A DNA stretch of 64,000 nt from JBGSQR01 sp964509295 (GCA_964509295.1 CAZDWS010000002.1:124001-188000), one strand, 5' to 3'; positions 1 to 9,185 are shown, numbered from the stretch's first letter. Notes: generated by a model not told the origin, from the letters alone. Numbers and translations: made by a program.

Positions 1-780
1 GTTGACACCTCCGGCGCTATAGTTGGACAGATCAACGGCCTGTCGGTGATGGATCTGGGGGACCATGTGTTTGGCCGTCCTTCGCGCATTACGGCCAGCG
101 TTTATACGGGACAGGCCGGAATGGTAAATATAGAGCGGGAAGTAAATCTCTCCGGCCCGATCCATGATAAAGGGGTCATGATCCTGACCGGTTATCTCGG
201 GGGAACATTTGCCGTTAATCGTCCACTTTCTTTGTCGGCCTCGATCTGTTTTGAACAGTCCTATAACGGCATAGACGGTGACAGCGCTTCTTCAACTGAG
301 CTTTATGCCATGTTATCAGCCTTGTCAGGGATTCCTATCAACCAGGGGATTGCAGTTACCGGCAGTGTTAACCAGCGTGGCATGATTCAGCCGATTGGTG
401 GCGTAAACTACAAAATCGAAGGTTTCTTTGCGGTCTGCAGATCCAAAGGGCTGACCGGAAAACAGGGCGTTTTGATACCCAAATCCAATGAACGGCACCT
501 GATGCTGAATGATGAAGTTGTTGCTGCCGTTACGGCCGGAACTTTTCATATCTGGAGCATAGAAACCATAGAAGAGGGGATCGAGATTCTGACCGGCATG
601 AAAGCCGGTTCAAGAGGTCGAAACCATAAGTTCCCCAAAGGTACGCTTTACCAGCTTGTTGATGAACGACTGGCGAAAATGGGAGAGATGCTTAAAAAGT
701 CAGGTGATAAGAACACAGCAGGAGCAAAAGGCAAAGTTCGCACCAAAAGTGCCAAGAAGGAGGTCGGCAGTGGGAATTAA
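1..780 (+). CDS. Lon-family (S16) ATP-dependent protease, C-terminal part; 5' end outside window
   Basis: The reading frame is open from base 1, so the start and the ATPase part lie upstream. The visible 259 residues are a Lon proteolytic domain. The catalytic serine lies in GDSASS (near base 283) and its lysine partner in GGVNYKIEGF (near base 412), the Ser-Lys dyad spacing of peptidase family S16. The Lys/Ala-rich tail after about base 610 resembles the tails of Lon-related LonB-type proteins. It would degrade damaged or regulatory proteins in the cytoplasm. The stop overlaps the hemerythrin start by 11 bases, so the two are co-transcribed. The family call is firm; the subtype is not, because the ATPase part is missing. 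Confidence 0.9.
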   Translation, partial: VDTSGAIVGQINGLSVMDLGDHVFGRPSRITASVYTGQAGMVNIEREVNLSGPIHDKGVMILTGYLGGTFAVNRPLSLSASICFEQSYNGIDGDSASSTELYAMLSALSGIPINQGIAVTGSVNQRGMIQPIGGVNYKIEGFFAVCRSKGLTGKQGVLIPKSNERHLMLNDEVVAAVTAGTFHIWSIETIEEGIEILTGMKAGSRGRNHKFPKGTLYQLVDERLAKMGEMLKKSGDKNTAGAKGKVRTKSAKKEVGSGN

Positions 781-1183
781 ATGGAGAGATACTCTCAATA
801 TAGGGGTTGAAGAGATAGATAACCAGCACCAGGAATTGTTCAGGCGGTTTGACCTTTTTCTTAACGCCTGCGAATCAGGTGAAGGCATTGCCAAGCTGAA
901 TGAACTGCTGGATTTTCTGGCGGAATATGTGCAATTCCACTTTCATGATGAGGAACAGACGCACCTGCAGTATTGTTATCCGCTTTATGAGGAACATCGC
1001 AAGCTGCATGCAAGATTTATAGACGATTTCAGTAAGATGCAGGAAGGGGCCAGGGCTGAAGGAGTGGCTTTGCATCATATCATTGATACAAATAACCTGT
1101 TGTTCAAGTGGATAATTAATCACATATCCAAAGCGGATAAGGAGTTCGGTGATTTTATAAAACATCAGGAACATAAGAAATAG
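770..1183 (+). CDS. Bacteriohemerythrin, 137 aa
   Basis: This is a single-domain hemerythrin, an O2-binding (or O2/NO-sensing) di-iron four-helix bundle. The ligand pattern is visible in order: His in NQHQELF, HxxxE in HFHDEEQ, HxxxH in EEHRKLH, and the final H..D in NHISKADKEF. I chose the GTG at 770 because an AAGGAGG-type site lies just upstream, inside the protease gene, and because the hemerythrin fold starts at GIKWRDTLNIG. A longer frame from 656 would only add sequence read out of frame with the protease. The length is normal for bacterial single-domain proteins. Such proteins are common in microaerobic and anaerobic Deltaproteobacteria. Confidence 0.93.
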   Translation: MGIKWRDTLNIGVEEIDNQHQELFRRFDLFLNACESGEGIAKLNELLDFLAEYVQFHFHDEEQTHLQYCYPLYEEHRKLHARFIDDFSKMQEGARAEGVALHHIIDTNNLLFKWIINHISKADKEFGDFIKHQEHKK

Positions 1184-1185
1184 AA

Positions 1186-1211
1186 AAGGGGCGTTTCTGA
1201 AAAACGCCCCT
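1186..1211 (+). terminator. Hairpin after hemerythrin gene
   Basis: AGGGGCGTTT and AAACGCCCCT form a perfect stem with a short loop immediately after the hemerythrin stop. There is no clear T-run, so termination may be partial. Confidence 0.6.
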
Positions 1212-1242
1212 CAGCATATCATTCACCTGTTATTTATACTGA

Positions 1243-1422
1243 TCAGCTACAATCTCCACGCCAAAGACATTGATCCTGTCCGCATATATCCTTCTGACCT
1301 GTTTCAAAACAGGGATCATTTTTTTCCGATTCCTGGATGGCTCTGATCAAGTCGGCCTTTTTCATTTTTCCGACCTTAATGTTGTGCAGTTTGGCTATTT
1401 CCTTGATTTCATCAATTTTCAT
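1243..1422 (-). CDS. Small Rho-N/SAP-like protein, 59 aa
   Basis: This short gene starts with ATG at 1422, 7-8 bases after a strong CCAGGAGGAT site. The first 30 residues (MKIDEIKEIAKLHNIKVGKM, then KKADLIRAIQ) match the helix-extended-loop-helix pattern of the Rho N-terminal/SAP-like fold, which binds nucleic acid. The tail carries four cysteines (PCFE, DICG, QCLW, GDCS) that could bind a metal. Proteins of this layout recur in Geobacter genomes as stand-alone genes of unknown role. It is transcribed toward the hemerythrin gene and away from purC. Nucleic-acid binding is an inference from the fold. Confidence 0.8.
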   Translation of the reverse strand: MKIDEIKEIAKLHNIKVGKMKKADLIRAIQESEKNDPCFETGQKDICGQDQCLWRGDCS

Positions 1423-1525
1423 TGTATCAAATCCTCCTGGTCACATTTGCTATAAACTGATTTGAAATTAATTAACTTAAATAATTTTAGCGCAGATTTT
1501 AAAAAAATCCAGTCAGTAAAATAAA

Positions 1526-1553
1526 AAAAGGCGGACCATTTGGTCCGCCTTTT
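1526..1553. terminator. Bidirectional terminator between the Rho-N-like gene and purC
   Basis: AGGCGGACCA / TGGTCCGCCT is a perfect 10-bp stem with a 2-base loop, flanked by A-run and T-run. It lies just downstream of purC on the minus strand. Confidence 0.85.
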
Positions 1554-1568
1554 AAATTCAGCGGCATT

Positions 1569-2462
1569 TCAAATGCTTATCCCGGTTATGCGGAACAGCG
1601 CCTCTCTGTATTTGTCAGCAGTTTTCTCCACAACCTCGGCCGGTAAGGTCGGTGCCGGGGCACATTTACCCCAGTCAAGTGTTTCCAGGTAATCCCGCAA
1701 AAACTGTTTGTCAAAACTTTGCTGGGGGCCGCCCGGCTGGTACTGGTCTTTCAGCCAGAAACGGCTGGAATCCGGTGTCAGGCATTCATCGATGATGATC
1801 AGTTCACCTTCATATACGCCAAACTCGAATTTGGTGTCAGCAATGATGATCCCTTTTGCGTCCGCCAGTTCGCGGGCACGCTTGTAAATTTTGATGGTGT
1901 AGTCACGGGCCTGCTCGGCCAGTTCGCGGCCACAGATCTCGGCCATTCTGTCAAATGAGATGTTTTCGTCGTGCTCGCCCTGTTCAGCTTTTGTGGATGG
2001 CGTAAAGATCGGCTCTTCAAGGCGATCGGATTCCTTCAGTCCTTCAGGAAGCTTGATGCCGCAAATTGAGCCGCTGTTTTGATAGTCCTTCCAGCCGGAA
2101 CCGGAAACGTAGCCGCGCACGATACACTCTGCAGCAAGTGGTTTGGCTTTCTTGACCATCATGGAACGCCCTCTCAGCAGGTCGGCATAGGGTTGGCATT
2201 CGGCCGGGAAATCAGCAACATCAATTGAAATAATATGATTTTTGACAATGTCTTCCATCTGTTTGAACCAGAATGCAGCAATCTGGGTCAGAACAAAACC
2301 TTTGTCCGGAATCGGCTCATTCATGATCACATCAAAAGCTGACATGCGGTCGGAAGTTACCAGCAGCAGTGTGTCACCAAGATCATAGATATCACGGACT
2401 TTGCCGCGTGTAATCAGCTTGAGTCCCGGAAAGTCAGTTTGTAGAACGAGTGGGTTTGACAT
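1569..2462 (-). CDS. purC: SAICAR synthetase (phosphoribosylaminoimidazole-succinocarboxamide synthase)
   Basis: The enzyme joins CAIR and aspartate with ATP to give SAICAR in purine synthesis (cytoplasm). The 297-residue protein carries the family signatures near the N-terminus (TRGKVRDIYD, then SDRMSAFDVIM), AECIVRGYVSGSGW in the middle, and IIIADTKFEFG and IDECLTPDSSR toward the end. The length matches the longer ~300-residue form found in Deltaproteobacteria and yeast rather than the ~240-residue enterobacterial form. It is separated by 9 bases from the upstream PpiD-like gene, so the two probably share a transcript. A bidirectional terminator follows. Confidence 0.96.
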   Translation of the reverse strand: MSNPLVLQTDFPGLKLITRGKVRDIYDLGDTLLLVTSDRMSAFDVIMNEPIPDKGFVLTQIAAFWFKQMEDIVKNHIISIDVADFPAECQPYADLLRGRSMMVKKAKPLAAECIVRGYVSGSGWKDYQNSGSICGIKLPEGLKESDRLEEPIFTPSTKAEQGEHDENISFDRMAEICGRELAEQARDYTIKIYKRARELADAKGIIIADTKFEFGVYEGELIIIDECLTPDSSRFWLKDQYQPGGPQQSFDKQFLRDYLETLDWGKCAPAPTLPAEVVEKTADKYREALFRITGISI

Positions 2463-2471
2463 GTACTTCTC

Positions 2472-4061
2472 CTATTTTTCAGCTAAAAGAGCTTGATTGA
2501 TTTCGATTTTGGCTTTGTCGCGCAGTCCCTTGATCCAACTGGTCAGAGCCTCTTCCTGTTTTTTAGGCAGCATTTTCTGTTTAATCTGCTCTTTGTTTTT
2601 ATCAAATTCGGCACGCGGTGATTCGCTGCGTGACTTCAGCTTGATAGCGAACCAGCGGTTACCGACTTTGTAAACGCCTGAGGCTGCAGGTGAAGCGGTC
2701 GATAGTTTAAATGCAGCTTCCATCAATTCAGGAGAGTTTCCGATGGCCGGAATATCTCCCTTGGTGTTGTATCCGAAGCTGCTGCTGGTCTGGCTTTTGA
2801 CGGCTGTTTTTGCCGCAAAACCCTTGGCTGCTTCCTCGGCTTTGGACTTTGCCAGATCTACAGCTTTGGACGCCTTTACCTTCTGTTCCACTTCTGTCTT
2901 GATATCTTTCAGCGCCGGAATAACAGAGGCTGTGCGCTCCTTTGCTTTCAGGATGTAGATGCCTCTGGCTGTTTCAACCGGACCACCAAGTTCACCCTGT
3001 TTGAGTTCAAAAGCCTTTTTGATTACTGCAGTCTCACCCGCCAGAGCTTGCGGGGCTGCGTTTGCTGTGAAAAGGGCGGTGTCGCTGATTTTTAGATTCA
3101 GCTGGCCCGCAATCAGTTTCAAATCACCGGATTTAATGTTTTTAAAAAGAGTATCGGCAGCCAGCTCATAAGCCTGTTTGGCAGTTTTCTGTCTCAGTGC
3201 CTCCACCTTGACTTTTTCCCTTACTTCATTAAGAGGCAGGATGCCGTTTTTGCCCTGCCAGCGGTCGATATTTTTTTGATAGAAGGACTGAATTTCATCT
3301 TCTGCAATAGTTATTTTAGAACTCTGTGTGGCCGGATCCAGTATGATGTATGATACGGAAACCTTTTCTGCAGTTTTAAAATCATTGGGGTTTTTCTGCA
3401 GGTACTCATTCAGTTCGGCCTCGGTGGGTTTGATCTCGCCGATTACGTCAGAAGGGCCATATGCTGCATATTCAAGCTCAATCTTGTCATTTTCCTTGCG
3501 GTACTGATTCAGCGCTTCTTCGTCACTTACCTTGACGTTTTCGGTAATTGAGTTGCGAGCCTTTCTTATGGTCAACTCCATCTTCTGGCTTTCTTCAAAA
3601 TCATTTGCTGTTATGCGCTGACTTTTGAGAATCTGCTGATAAAGGTCAAAGCTGAATTTCCCGTCTTTCTGGAAATAAGGCATGCCAGCGATGGCTGCAG
3701 ATGCCTCTTCTTTGGTGACTTTAATTCCCATTTTCTTGGCTTCGGCTAAAGCCAGTCTGTTATCAATCAAGCTGTCCAGAGCGATTTTTTTCAGTCCGAG
3801 AACTTTTTCCAGCTCAGCAGGCATGGCTTGCCCGTATAGCTGCATGTAATTGTTTCTGATGTTTTCATAGGCATTACGGTATTCATCGAAGGAAATTTTC
3901 TTGCCGTTTACCTTGGCGGCGTATCCGGCGGAACCGCTCCCCATACCGTCGCTCCCTTTTCCCCATACCAGGAAGATGGTTCCGATAAAGGAAAGCACAA
4001 TGAAAACGAAAACTGCTTTTACAAGAACTGATTCTTTCTTTTTACGTATGAAGTCCAGCAT
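2472..4061 (-). CDS. PpiD/SurA-like peptidyl-prolyl isomerase, membrane-anchored, 529 aa
   Basis: The layout is that of PpiD: a short basic start (MLDFIRKKKES), one membrane segment at about residues 13-33, a SurA-N-like helical chaperone part (about 50-200), and a PpiC-type (parvulin) rotamase region around residues 230-390, where GELGGPVETARGIYILKAKE is recognisable. The C-terminal helical part closes the SurA-like fold. It would sit in the inner membrane facing the periplasm and help secreted and outer-membrane proteins fold. The parvulin region looks diverged, as in E. coli PpiD, so isomerase activity is uncertain. It lies upstream of purC and divergent from the LOG-family gene. Confidence 0.85.
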   Translation of the reverse strand: MLDFIRKKKESVLVKAVFVFIVLSFIGTIFLVWGKGSDGMGSGSAGYAAKVNGKKISFDEYRNAYENIRNNYMQLYGQAMPAELEKVLGLKKIALDSLIDNRLALAEAKKMGIKVTKEEASAAIAGMPYFQKDGKFSFDLYQQILKSQRITANDFEESQKMELTIRKARNSITENVKVSDEEALNQYRKENDKIELEYAAYGPSDVIGEIKPTEAELNEYLQKNPNDFKTAEKVSVSYIILDPATQSSKITIAEDEIQSFYQKNIDRWQGKNGILPLNEVREKVKVEALRQKTAKQAYELAADTLFKNIKSGDLKLIAGQLNLKISDTALFTANAAPQALAGETAVIKKAFELKQGELGGPVETARGIYILKAKERTASVIPALKDIKTEVEQKVKASKAVDLAKSKAEEAAKGFAAKTAVKSQTSSSFGYNTKGDIPAIGNSPELMEAAFKLSTASPAASGVYKVGNRWFAIKLKSRSESPRAEFDKNKEQIKQKMLPKKQEEALTSWIKGLRDKAKIEINQALLAEK

Positions 4062-4321
4062 GGGCGGGTGACTCCTTAATCATTTTTTAGTAAAAAAAAG
4101 CCGCTAAGGCAGCTGGATAGCGGATATTACTATACGTCCAGATTGATTGCAAGCTGTTGTTTTCCCGGTTTTCAGGCTTTTATTGTTCTGTAACGTGTGT
4201 TAGCCTGTTGTAATTGCAACAGGAATTTCAGTTTGTTCATTCCAGTGGACCCAATGGTATCTTTTACTGTCAGTATTTAAGTAATTATTTTTTCAGTCTG
4301 CAGATATGGGGAAATTCAACA

Positions 4322-5350
4322 ATGAAAATAAGTTTTTCCAGTCCCAATAAAGAAGTAAATCAGCTGATCAGTAAAATGTTTGAGGTGGCAGGCGGTATCA
4401 AGCAGCCTGACATTATTCGGGAAATGATTCTTTCTTCGCTTCTGATTGGTCAGGAAACCGATTATCTTGCTGATCTGAAGCTGATAAACACGACCCTGCG
4501 GGAAATGCGCTTTACTGCCAAAGTTTTCGCTCCTTACCGTGACAAGAAAAAAGTGACCATTTTCGGATCGGCAAGAACCGCACCTGATGATGAAATGTAC
4601 CTCAAGTGCGTCCGGTTCAGCAGGATGCTGGCCGAAAAGGGTTATATGATCATAACCGGCGGCGGTCCGGGGATCATGCATGCGGGCAATGAAGGTGCCG
4701 GCAGTGAAAATTCTTTTGCTGTAAATATCAAGCTTCCGTTTGAACAGAATCCCAACCCGATCATGTATCGAAATCCACGTCTGATTACTTATAAATACTT
4801 CTTTAATCGCAAGGTGGCCTTTGTAAAAGAGGCCGACGCAGTGGCGGTTTTCCCCGGAGGATTTGGAACTCTGGACGAGGCTATGGAGGTTTTTACCTTG
4901 ATCCAGACCGGCAAGACCGCCCCAAAACCGCTGATTCTGATTGACGATCAGGAAGGCTATTGGGAGAATTTCTTCCGTTTTGTTAAGGAGAGTCTGTTGG
5001 TCAAGGGGTTTATTTCCGGTGAAGACTTTTCGATCTTTACAATAACCAAGGATGAAAATGAGGCGGCAGAGGCGATTGAAAGTTTTTACCGTGTCTATCA
5101 TTCCATGCGTTTTGTTGATCGACGTCTGATTTTACGGCTGAACAAAGCCCTGAAACCGGAACAGATAGCTACGCTGGAAACTGAGTTTCCGGAGCTGATA
5201 ACAGATGGTGATCACATAAACTGCTGTGGAATGTTTCCTGAAGAATTGGATGAACCTGATCTGGCAGATTTGCCCAGAATTTCCCTGAATTTTGATCATC
5301 ATCATTACGGGTTGTTGCTGGCATTTATTCATAGAATAAATACCTTCTAA
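4322..5350 (+). CDS. LOG-family (TIGR00730-like) Rossmann-fold protein, 342 aa
   Basis: The core (about residues 75-240) has the LOG signatures GGGPGIMHAGNEGA and FPGGFGTLDEAMEV, which bind the nucleotide and catalyse N-glycosidic hydrolysis of nucleoside 5'-monophosphates. The family includes cytokinin-activating LOG and bacterial PpnN. Extra N- and C-terminal parts make it longer than plain LOG (~190 aa), closer to PpnN-type enzymes. The ATG at 4322 is preferred to an upstream in-frame start at 4214 because GGGGA lies 9 bases before it and the upstream residues are not family-like. The gene stands alone and diverges from ppiD. The substrate is not known. Confidence 0.87.
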   Translation: MKISFSSPNKEVNQLISKMFEVAGGIKQPDIIREMILSSLLIGQETDYLADLKLINTTLREMRFTAKVFAPYRDKKKVTIFGSARTAPDDEMYLKCVRFSRMLAEKGYMIITGGGPGIMHAGNEGAGSENSFAVNIKLPFEQNPNPIMYRNPRLITYKYFFNRKVAFVKEADAVAVFPGGFGTLDEAMEVFTLIQTGKTAPKPLILIDDQEGYWENFFRFVKESLLVKGFISGEDFSIFTITKDENEAAEAIESFYRVYHSMRFVDRRLILRLNKALKPEQIATLETEFPELITDGDHINCCGMFPEELDEPDLADLPRISLNFDHHHYGLLLAFIHRINTF

Positions 5351-5430
5351 CATGGGTCTCCCGTGTTTTTGGTACGGCCCTGCAGGCCCGCTGATGGTTG
5401 CATAGCCGCCCTAATTCCTCCGTATACTTT

Positions 5431-5459
5431 TTGACATTCCACCCTATGTGTGATAAAAA
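5431..5459 (+). promoter_or_regulatory. Sigma-70-type promoter of the lysA-dap operon
   Basis: TTGACA at 5431-5436 and TAAAAT at 5454-5459 are separated by exactly 17 bases, 56 bases before the lysA start. No lysine-riboswitch structure fits in the short leader. Confidence 0.8.
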
Positions 5460-5514
5460 TAAACACTTTTACTTATAAAACTTATTCTGGTTAATCTATT
5501 GCAGAGAGGGCGTT

Positions 5515-6768
5515 ATGAATCACTTTCAGTACAAAGGTATCGAGCTTTACGCAGAAGATGTGGCAATAAAAGAGATCGTTTCAAAGGTCGGTTCGCCTGT
5601 TTATATCTATTCCCATGCCACTCTGGAACGGCATTTCAAGGCTTTTGATGCTGCCTTTGCCGCAATGCCGCATACCATCTGCTATTCGGTCAAAGCTAAC
5701 TCTACCCAGTCCGTACTTAAAACCTTTATTAATCTGGGCGGCGGCGTGGATATTGTTTCCGGCGGTGAACTTTACCGAGCCGTCAAGGCCGGAGTAGACC
5801 CGAAAAAAGTTGTCTATTCAGGCGTTGGCAAAAAGGACGATGAGATTGAATATGCCCTGAATACCGGCATACTGATGTTCAACGTGGAGTCCGAGCAGGA
5901 GCTGACACGTCTGAATGAGATTGCCGTGCGCATGGGCAAGAAAGCCGGTATCTCGATCCGCGTCAATCCTGATGTTGACCCGGGCACGCACCCATATATT
6001 ACCACCGGTCTGAAAAACGCCAAATTCGGTATCACAATCGATACAGCCATGCAGGAATATGCCAGAGCAGCCACTTTACCGGGCATTGATGTGATCGGCA
6101 TTGATATGCACATCGGCTCCCAGTTGACCAAAGTTAACCCTTTCGTGGATTCCATTGAAAAACTGAAAATCATGATCGCCAAACTGCGCAGCCAGGGCAT
6201 TGACCTGAAATACTTCGACTGCGGCGGCGGCCTTGGTATCCAGTACAATGATGAGGCACCGCCACTTCCTTTGGATTATGGTCAGGAAATTGTGGCCGCC
6301 ACCAAGGATCTGGGCATGCACCTGATTTTTGAGCCGGGCCGCAATATTGTGGGTAATGCAGGTATCCTGGCTTCCAAGTGCCTTTATACCAAGCAGCGCG
6401 ACGACAAAAACTTTATCATGATCGACGCCGGCATGAACGATCTGGCACGTCCGGCTCTCTATGGGTCATTCCATGGTGTCCAGCCTGTAGTTCAGGACCA
6501 GGATGGCATGATTGTGGCTGATATCGTCGGGCCGATCTGCGAATCCGGTGACTTTCTGGTCAAGGACCGCGAAGTACCGATGTTCAAGCAGGATGACCTG
6601 ATGGCCTTTATGTCCGCCGGAGCCTACGGCTTTGCCATGAGCAGCAGTTATAACAGCCGTCCACGCGTTGCCGAAGTAATGGTCAAGGGTGACAGGTTCG
6701 AAGTAATTCGTGAACGTGAAACAGTCGAGGAATTGATCAGGGGAGAGAAGATCGCATCGTTTCTGTGA
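5515..6768 (+). CDS. lysA: Diaminopimelate decarboxylase
   Basis: The PLP enzyme removes CO2 from meso-diaminopimelate to give L-lysine, the last step of the pathway. The 417-residue protein shows the PLP lysine in CYSVKAN (about residue 61), HIGSQ, the glycine-rich phosphate site GGGLGIQY, EPGRNIVGNAG, and the active-site cysteine in GPICESGDF near the C-terminus. The length is normal. It is the first gene of lysA-dapA-lipoprotein-dapB-dapL and follows a good promoter at 5431-5459. The start ATG has GAGAGGG a few bases upstream. Confidence 0.97.
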   Translation: MNHFQYKGIELYAEDVAIKEIVSKVGSPVYIYSHATLERHFKAFDAAFAAMPHTICYSVKANSTQSVLKTFINLGGGVDIVSGGELYRAVKAGVDPKKVVYSGVGKKDDEIEYALNTGILMFNVESEQELTRLNEIAVRMGKKAGISIRVNPDVDPGTHPYITTGLKNAKFGITIDTAMQEYARAATLPGIDVIGIDMHIGSQLTKVNPFVDSIEKLKIMIAKLRSQGIDLKYFDCGGGLGIQYNDEAPPLPLDYGQEIVAATKDLGMHLIFEPGRNIVGNAGILASKCLYTKQRDDKNFIMIDAGMNDLARPALYGSFHGVQPVVQDQDGMIVADIVGPICESGDFLVKDREVPMFKQDDLMAFMSAGAYGFAMSSSYNSRPRVAEVMVKGDRFEVIRERETVEELIRGEKIASFL

Positions 6769-6813
6769 TTTTTTCCAGGTACTCCAAGAGGATAAGGGGA
6801 AAAGGGGTAAGTC

Positions 6814-7686
6814 ATGTTTGAAGGAAGTATAGTCGCCCTTGTAACGCCGTTTAATAATGGCCAGCTTGATGAAGAAAAACTGCGTCAGCTTGTTGATTTC
6901 CAGATCGAAAACGGTACTGATGCCATTGTACCCTGCGGTACAACCGGTGAATCATCGACTCTGGATTACGAAGAGCATATTGAGGTTATCCGGATAGTTA
7001 TTGAACAGGCTGCCAAACGTGTGCCGATCATTGCCGGAACCGGCTCGAACTCGACAGCCGAAGCTATCCTGCTCACCCGCCAGGCCAAAGATGCCGGTGC
7101 TGACGGGGTGCTGCTTGTAACACCTTATTACAACAAACCTTCCCAGGAAGGACTTTATCGTCACTATCTGGCCATAGCCGACGCAGTGGATATTCCGCAG
7201 ATTCTTTACAATGTGCCGGGGCGCACCAGCGTAAACATGCTGCCGGAAACCGTTGCCAGGCTTTCCACCCATAGAAACATAGTGGCAATTAAAGAGGCTA
7301 CCGGTTCATTACAGCAGGCCTCGGAAATCATCAGCCTTTGCGGTGACAATATGGATGTTCTATCCGGTGACGACTTTATTACTTTCCCCATGATGGCGTG
7401 TGGTGGCAAGGGGATTATCTCGGTTGTGGCCAACATCATGCCTCGAGAAGTCGCCGCAATGGTGGATGCTTTTAATGCGGGCAACATGGAAGAAGCGCGC
7501 AGGTTGCACCTGAAGATGCTGAAAATCAGCAACGCCATGTTTATTGAAACCAACCCGGTTCCTGTCAAAACTGCTTTAGGAATGATGGGAAAATGTAGCG
7601 GAGAAGTCCGCCTGCCGCTGGTTGAAATGAGCGCCGCCAATTCGGATAAGTTGGCTGCTATCATGAAAGAATATGGTCTGATTTGA
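6814..7686 (+). CDS. dapA: 4-hydroxy-tetrahydrodipicolinate synthase
   Basis: DapA condenses pyruvate with aspartate semialdehyde, the first committed step of the DAP/lysine pathway. The 290-residue TIM barrel has GTTGESSTL (about 43-51), the catalytic tyrosine region YYNKPSQEGLYRHY (about 105-120), and the Schiff-base lysine in VAIKEATGS (about 160). The length is typical. It lies 45 bases after lysA, preceded by a GGGGAAAAGGGG-rich ribosome site. Feedback inhibition by lysine is known for many family members but cannot be read from the sequence here. Confidence 0.97.
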   Translation: MFEGSIVALVTPFNNGQLDEEKLRQLVDFQIENGTDAIVPCGTTGESSTLDYEEHIEVIRIVIEQAAKRVPIIAGTGSNSTAEAILLTRQAKDAGADGVLLVTPYYNKPSQEGLYRHYLAIADAVDIPQILYNVPGRTSVNMLPETVARLSTHRNIVAIKEATGSLQQASEIISLCGDNMDVLSGDDFITFPMMACGGKGIISVVANIMPREVAAMVDAFNAGNMEEARRLHLKMLKISNAMFIETNPVPVKTALGMMGKCSGEVRLPLVEMSAANSDKLAAIMKEYGLI

Positions 7687-7702
7687 TGATTCGAGACCAT
7701 AA

Positions 7703-8284
7703 GTGAATAACAATCGTATCTGGATTGCTTTTGTTCTGCTGGCTGTAATGTTGTCCGGGTGTGCCACTGGCAGCACAAGAACAAAAGAATTACGACGTCT
7801 TGATAACGCCGTTAAGCTCAAGCTCAGTGGCAAAGTGGGCATGACAACATTCACTAAATGCGGCGGTGCATATCTTGATCGACTTAATCCGGACTACTAC
7901 GAGGTTGATTCAAAAGCGGTTCTCTACCAAAAGTGTACCGAACTTGGCTATCCTTCTGTATTTCAGAGCAGATTTAAATCACGACTTGAGTCAAAGCTTG
8001 GTCGGAAACTGACGGCAGTAAGCACAGACAAAACTTTTAAGGCTAACCTTGTGTACAAGGAGGCTGAAAGGCTTGGACTGGATTATGTGATTTCGGGGGA
8101 TCAGCTTTACCTGGCCGAAAATGATAGTGCTGCGGTTGTTTCTGTGTTGCTTTATGTAATCAATGTATCCGAGAAAAAGATCGTTCTGCTGGGTCGAGTG
8201 CAAAAGAACGGTGACAAGGGCAAGCTGCCTGAACTGGTCGATGCAGTGGCAGATGAGTTATTTGACAAGGCATATCATGACTAA
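7703..8284 (+). CDS. Putative lipoprotein inside the dap operon, 193 aa
   Basis: The N-terminus is a lipoprotein signal peptide with a lipobox (AVMLSGCATG), so the mature protein would be tethered by its cysteine. I do not recognise a family. The rest contains mixed beta/alpha stretches, including a strand-rich part (YVISGDQLYL, then AAVVSVLLYV) that recalls the nucleotide-binding-like folds of secretion-associated lipoproteins. The start is GTG at 7703; its ribosome site is weak and translation may be coupled to dapA 16 bases upstream. Its place between dapA and dapB is conserved-looking operon layout, but nothing shows a role in lysine synthesis. Confidence 0.75.
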   Translation: MNNNRIWIAFVLLAVMLSGCATGSTRTKELRRLDNAVKLKLSGKVGMTTFTKCGGAYLDRLNPDYYEVDSKAVLYQKCTELGYPSVFQSRFKSRLESKLGRKLTAVSTDKTFKANLVYKEAERLGLDYVISGDQLYLAENDSAAVVSVLLYVINVSEKKIVLLGRVQKNGDKGKLPELVDAVADELFDKAYHD

Positions 8285-8323
8285 AAACTTGCCCGGAATT
8301 TTTAAAATATAAAGGTGGATAAA

Positions 8324-9124
8324 ATGATTAAAATAGCGATTTGTGGTGCAGGGCGGATGGGGCGACACATTGTCAATACAGTAAACGAGGTGGAAGGCGT
8401 TCAGCTGACCGGCGTACTTGAACGTCCCGGTCATCCGCTGGTTGGTCAGGATGTGGGGCTGGTGGCCGGTTGCGGAGCTCTGGGTGTGAATATTTCCGAC
8501 AACCTTAACGAAATTATTGCAGGCTGCGATGTGCTGATTGATTTTACCACACCAAAAGTCTCTCTGAAAAATCTGGAAGCCTGCGGCCTGTTGAAGAAAT
8601 CGATTGTGATAGGCTCCACCGGTTTCACACCGGAAGAGCGCGAACTGGCAGTTGAGCTTGCCAGGGATATTCCGGCCATACTGGCTCCCAACATGTCCGT
8701 AGGTGTCAATGTCTGTTTCAAAATTTTGAAGGATATCGCCAAAACGCTGGGCAATGACTTCGACGTGGAAATTGTCGAAGCGCACCACCGCTTCAAGAAG
8801 GATGCACCTTCCGGTACAGCTGTCCGTATGGGCGAAGTTGTTGCAGAAGCCCTTGGACGTGACTACAACAAAGTAGCCAACTGCCACCGCGAAGGCATCA
8901 CCGGCGAACGCACCAAGGAAGAGATCGGCATGCAGACCATCCGTGGCGGCGATATTGTCGGTGAACATACCGTCTACTTCATCGGCATGGGCGAGCGCAT
9001 CGAACTGTCCCATCGCGCCATGACCCGCGACATGTTCTCACGCGGCGCTGTTCGTGCAGCCAAGTGGGTGGTAGGGCAGAAGCCGGGACTTTACGATATG
9101 CAGGATGTATTAGGATTAAACTAA
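8324..9124 (+). CDS. dapB: 4-hydroxy-tetrahydrodipicolinate reductase
   Basis: DapB reduces the DapA product with NAD(P)H to tetrahydrodipicolinate. The 266-residue protein has the N-terminal Rossmann motif GAGRMGRHI and the family signature HHRFKKDAPSGTA with the catalytic His and Lys. The ATG at 8324 is chosen because AAAGGTGG ends 5 bases before it; a GTG nine bases earlier falls inside that site. The length is typical. It follows the lipoprotein gene by 39 bases and is separated from dapL by a repeat-rich gap. Confidence 0.97.
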   Translation: MIKIAICGAGRMGRHIVNTVNEVEGVQLTGVLERPGHPLVGQDVGLVAGCGALGVNISDNLNEIIAGCDVLIDFTTPKVSLKNLEACGLLKKSIVIGSTGFTPEERELAVELARDIPAILAPNMSVGVNVCFKILKDIAKTLGNDFDVEIVEAHHRFKKDAPSGTAVRMGEVVAEALGRDYNKVANCHREGITGERTKEEIGMQTIRGGDIVGEHTVYFIGMGERIELSHRAMTRDMFSRGAVRAAKWVVGQKPGLYDMQDVLGLN

Positions 9125-9185
9125 GAGGAACGCCGCTTTTGGGTAATCTCGACGTTGTCTTCGGATAAATGGAACTACAGGTTTT

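Noticed and set aside
5351..5514. Lysine riboswitch before lysA
   Set aside because: The mRNA leader after the promoter is only about 50 bases, too short for the ~170-base L box, and no core motif is seen.
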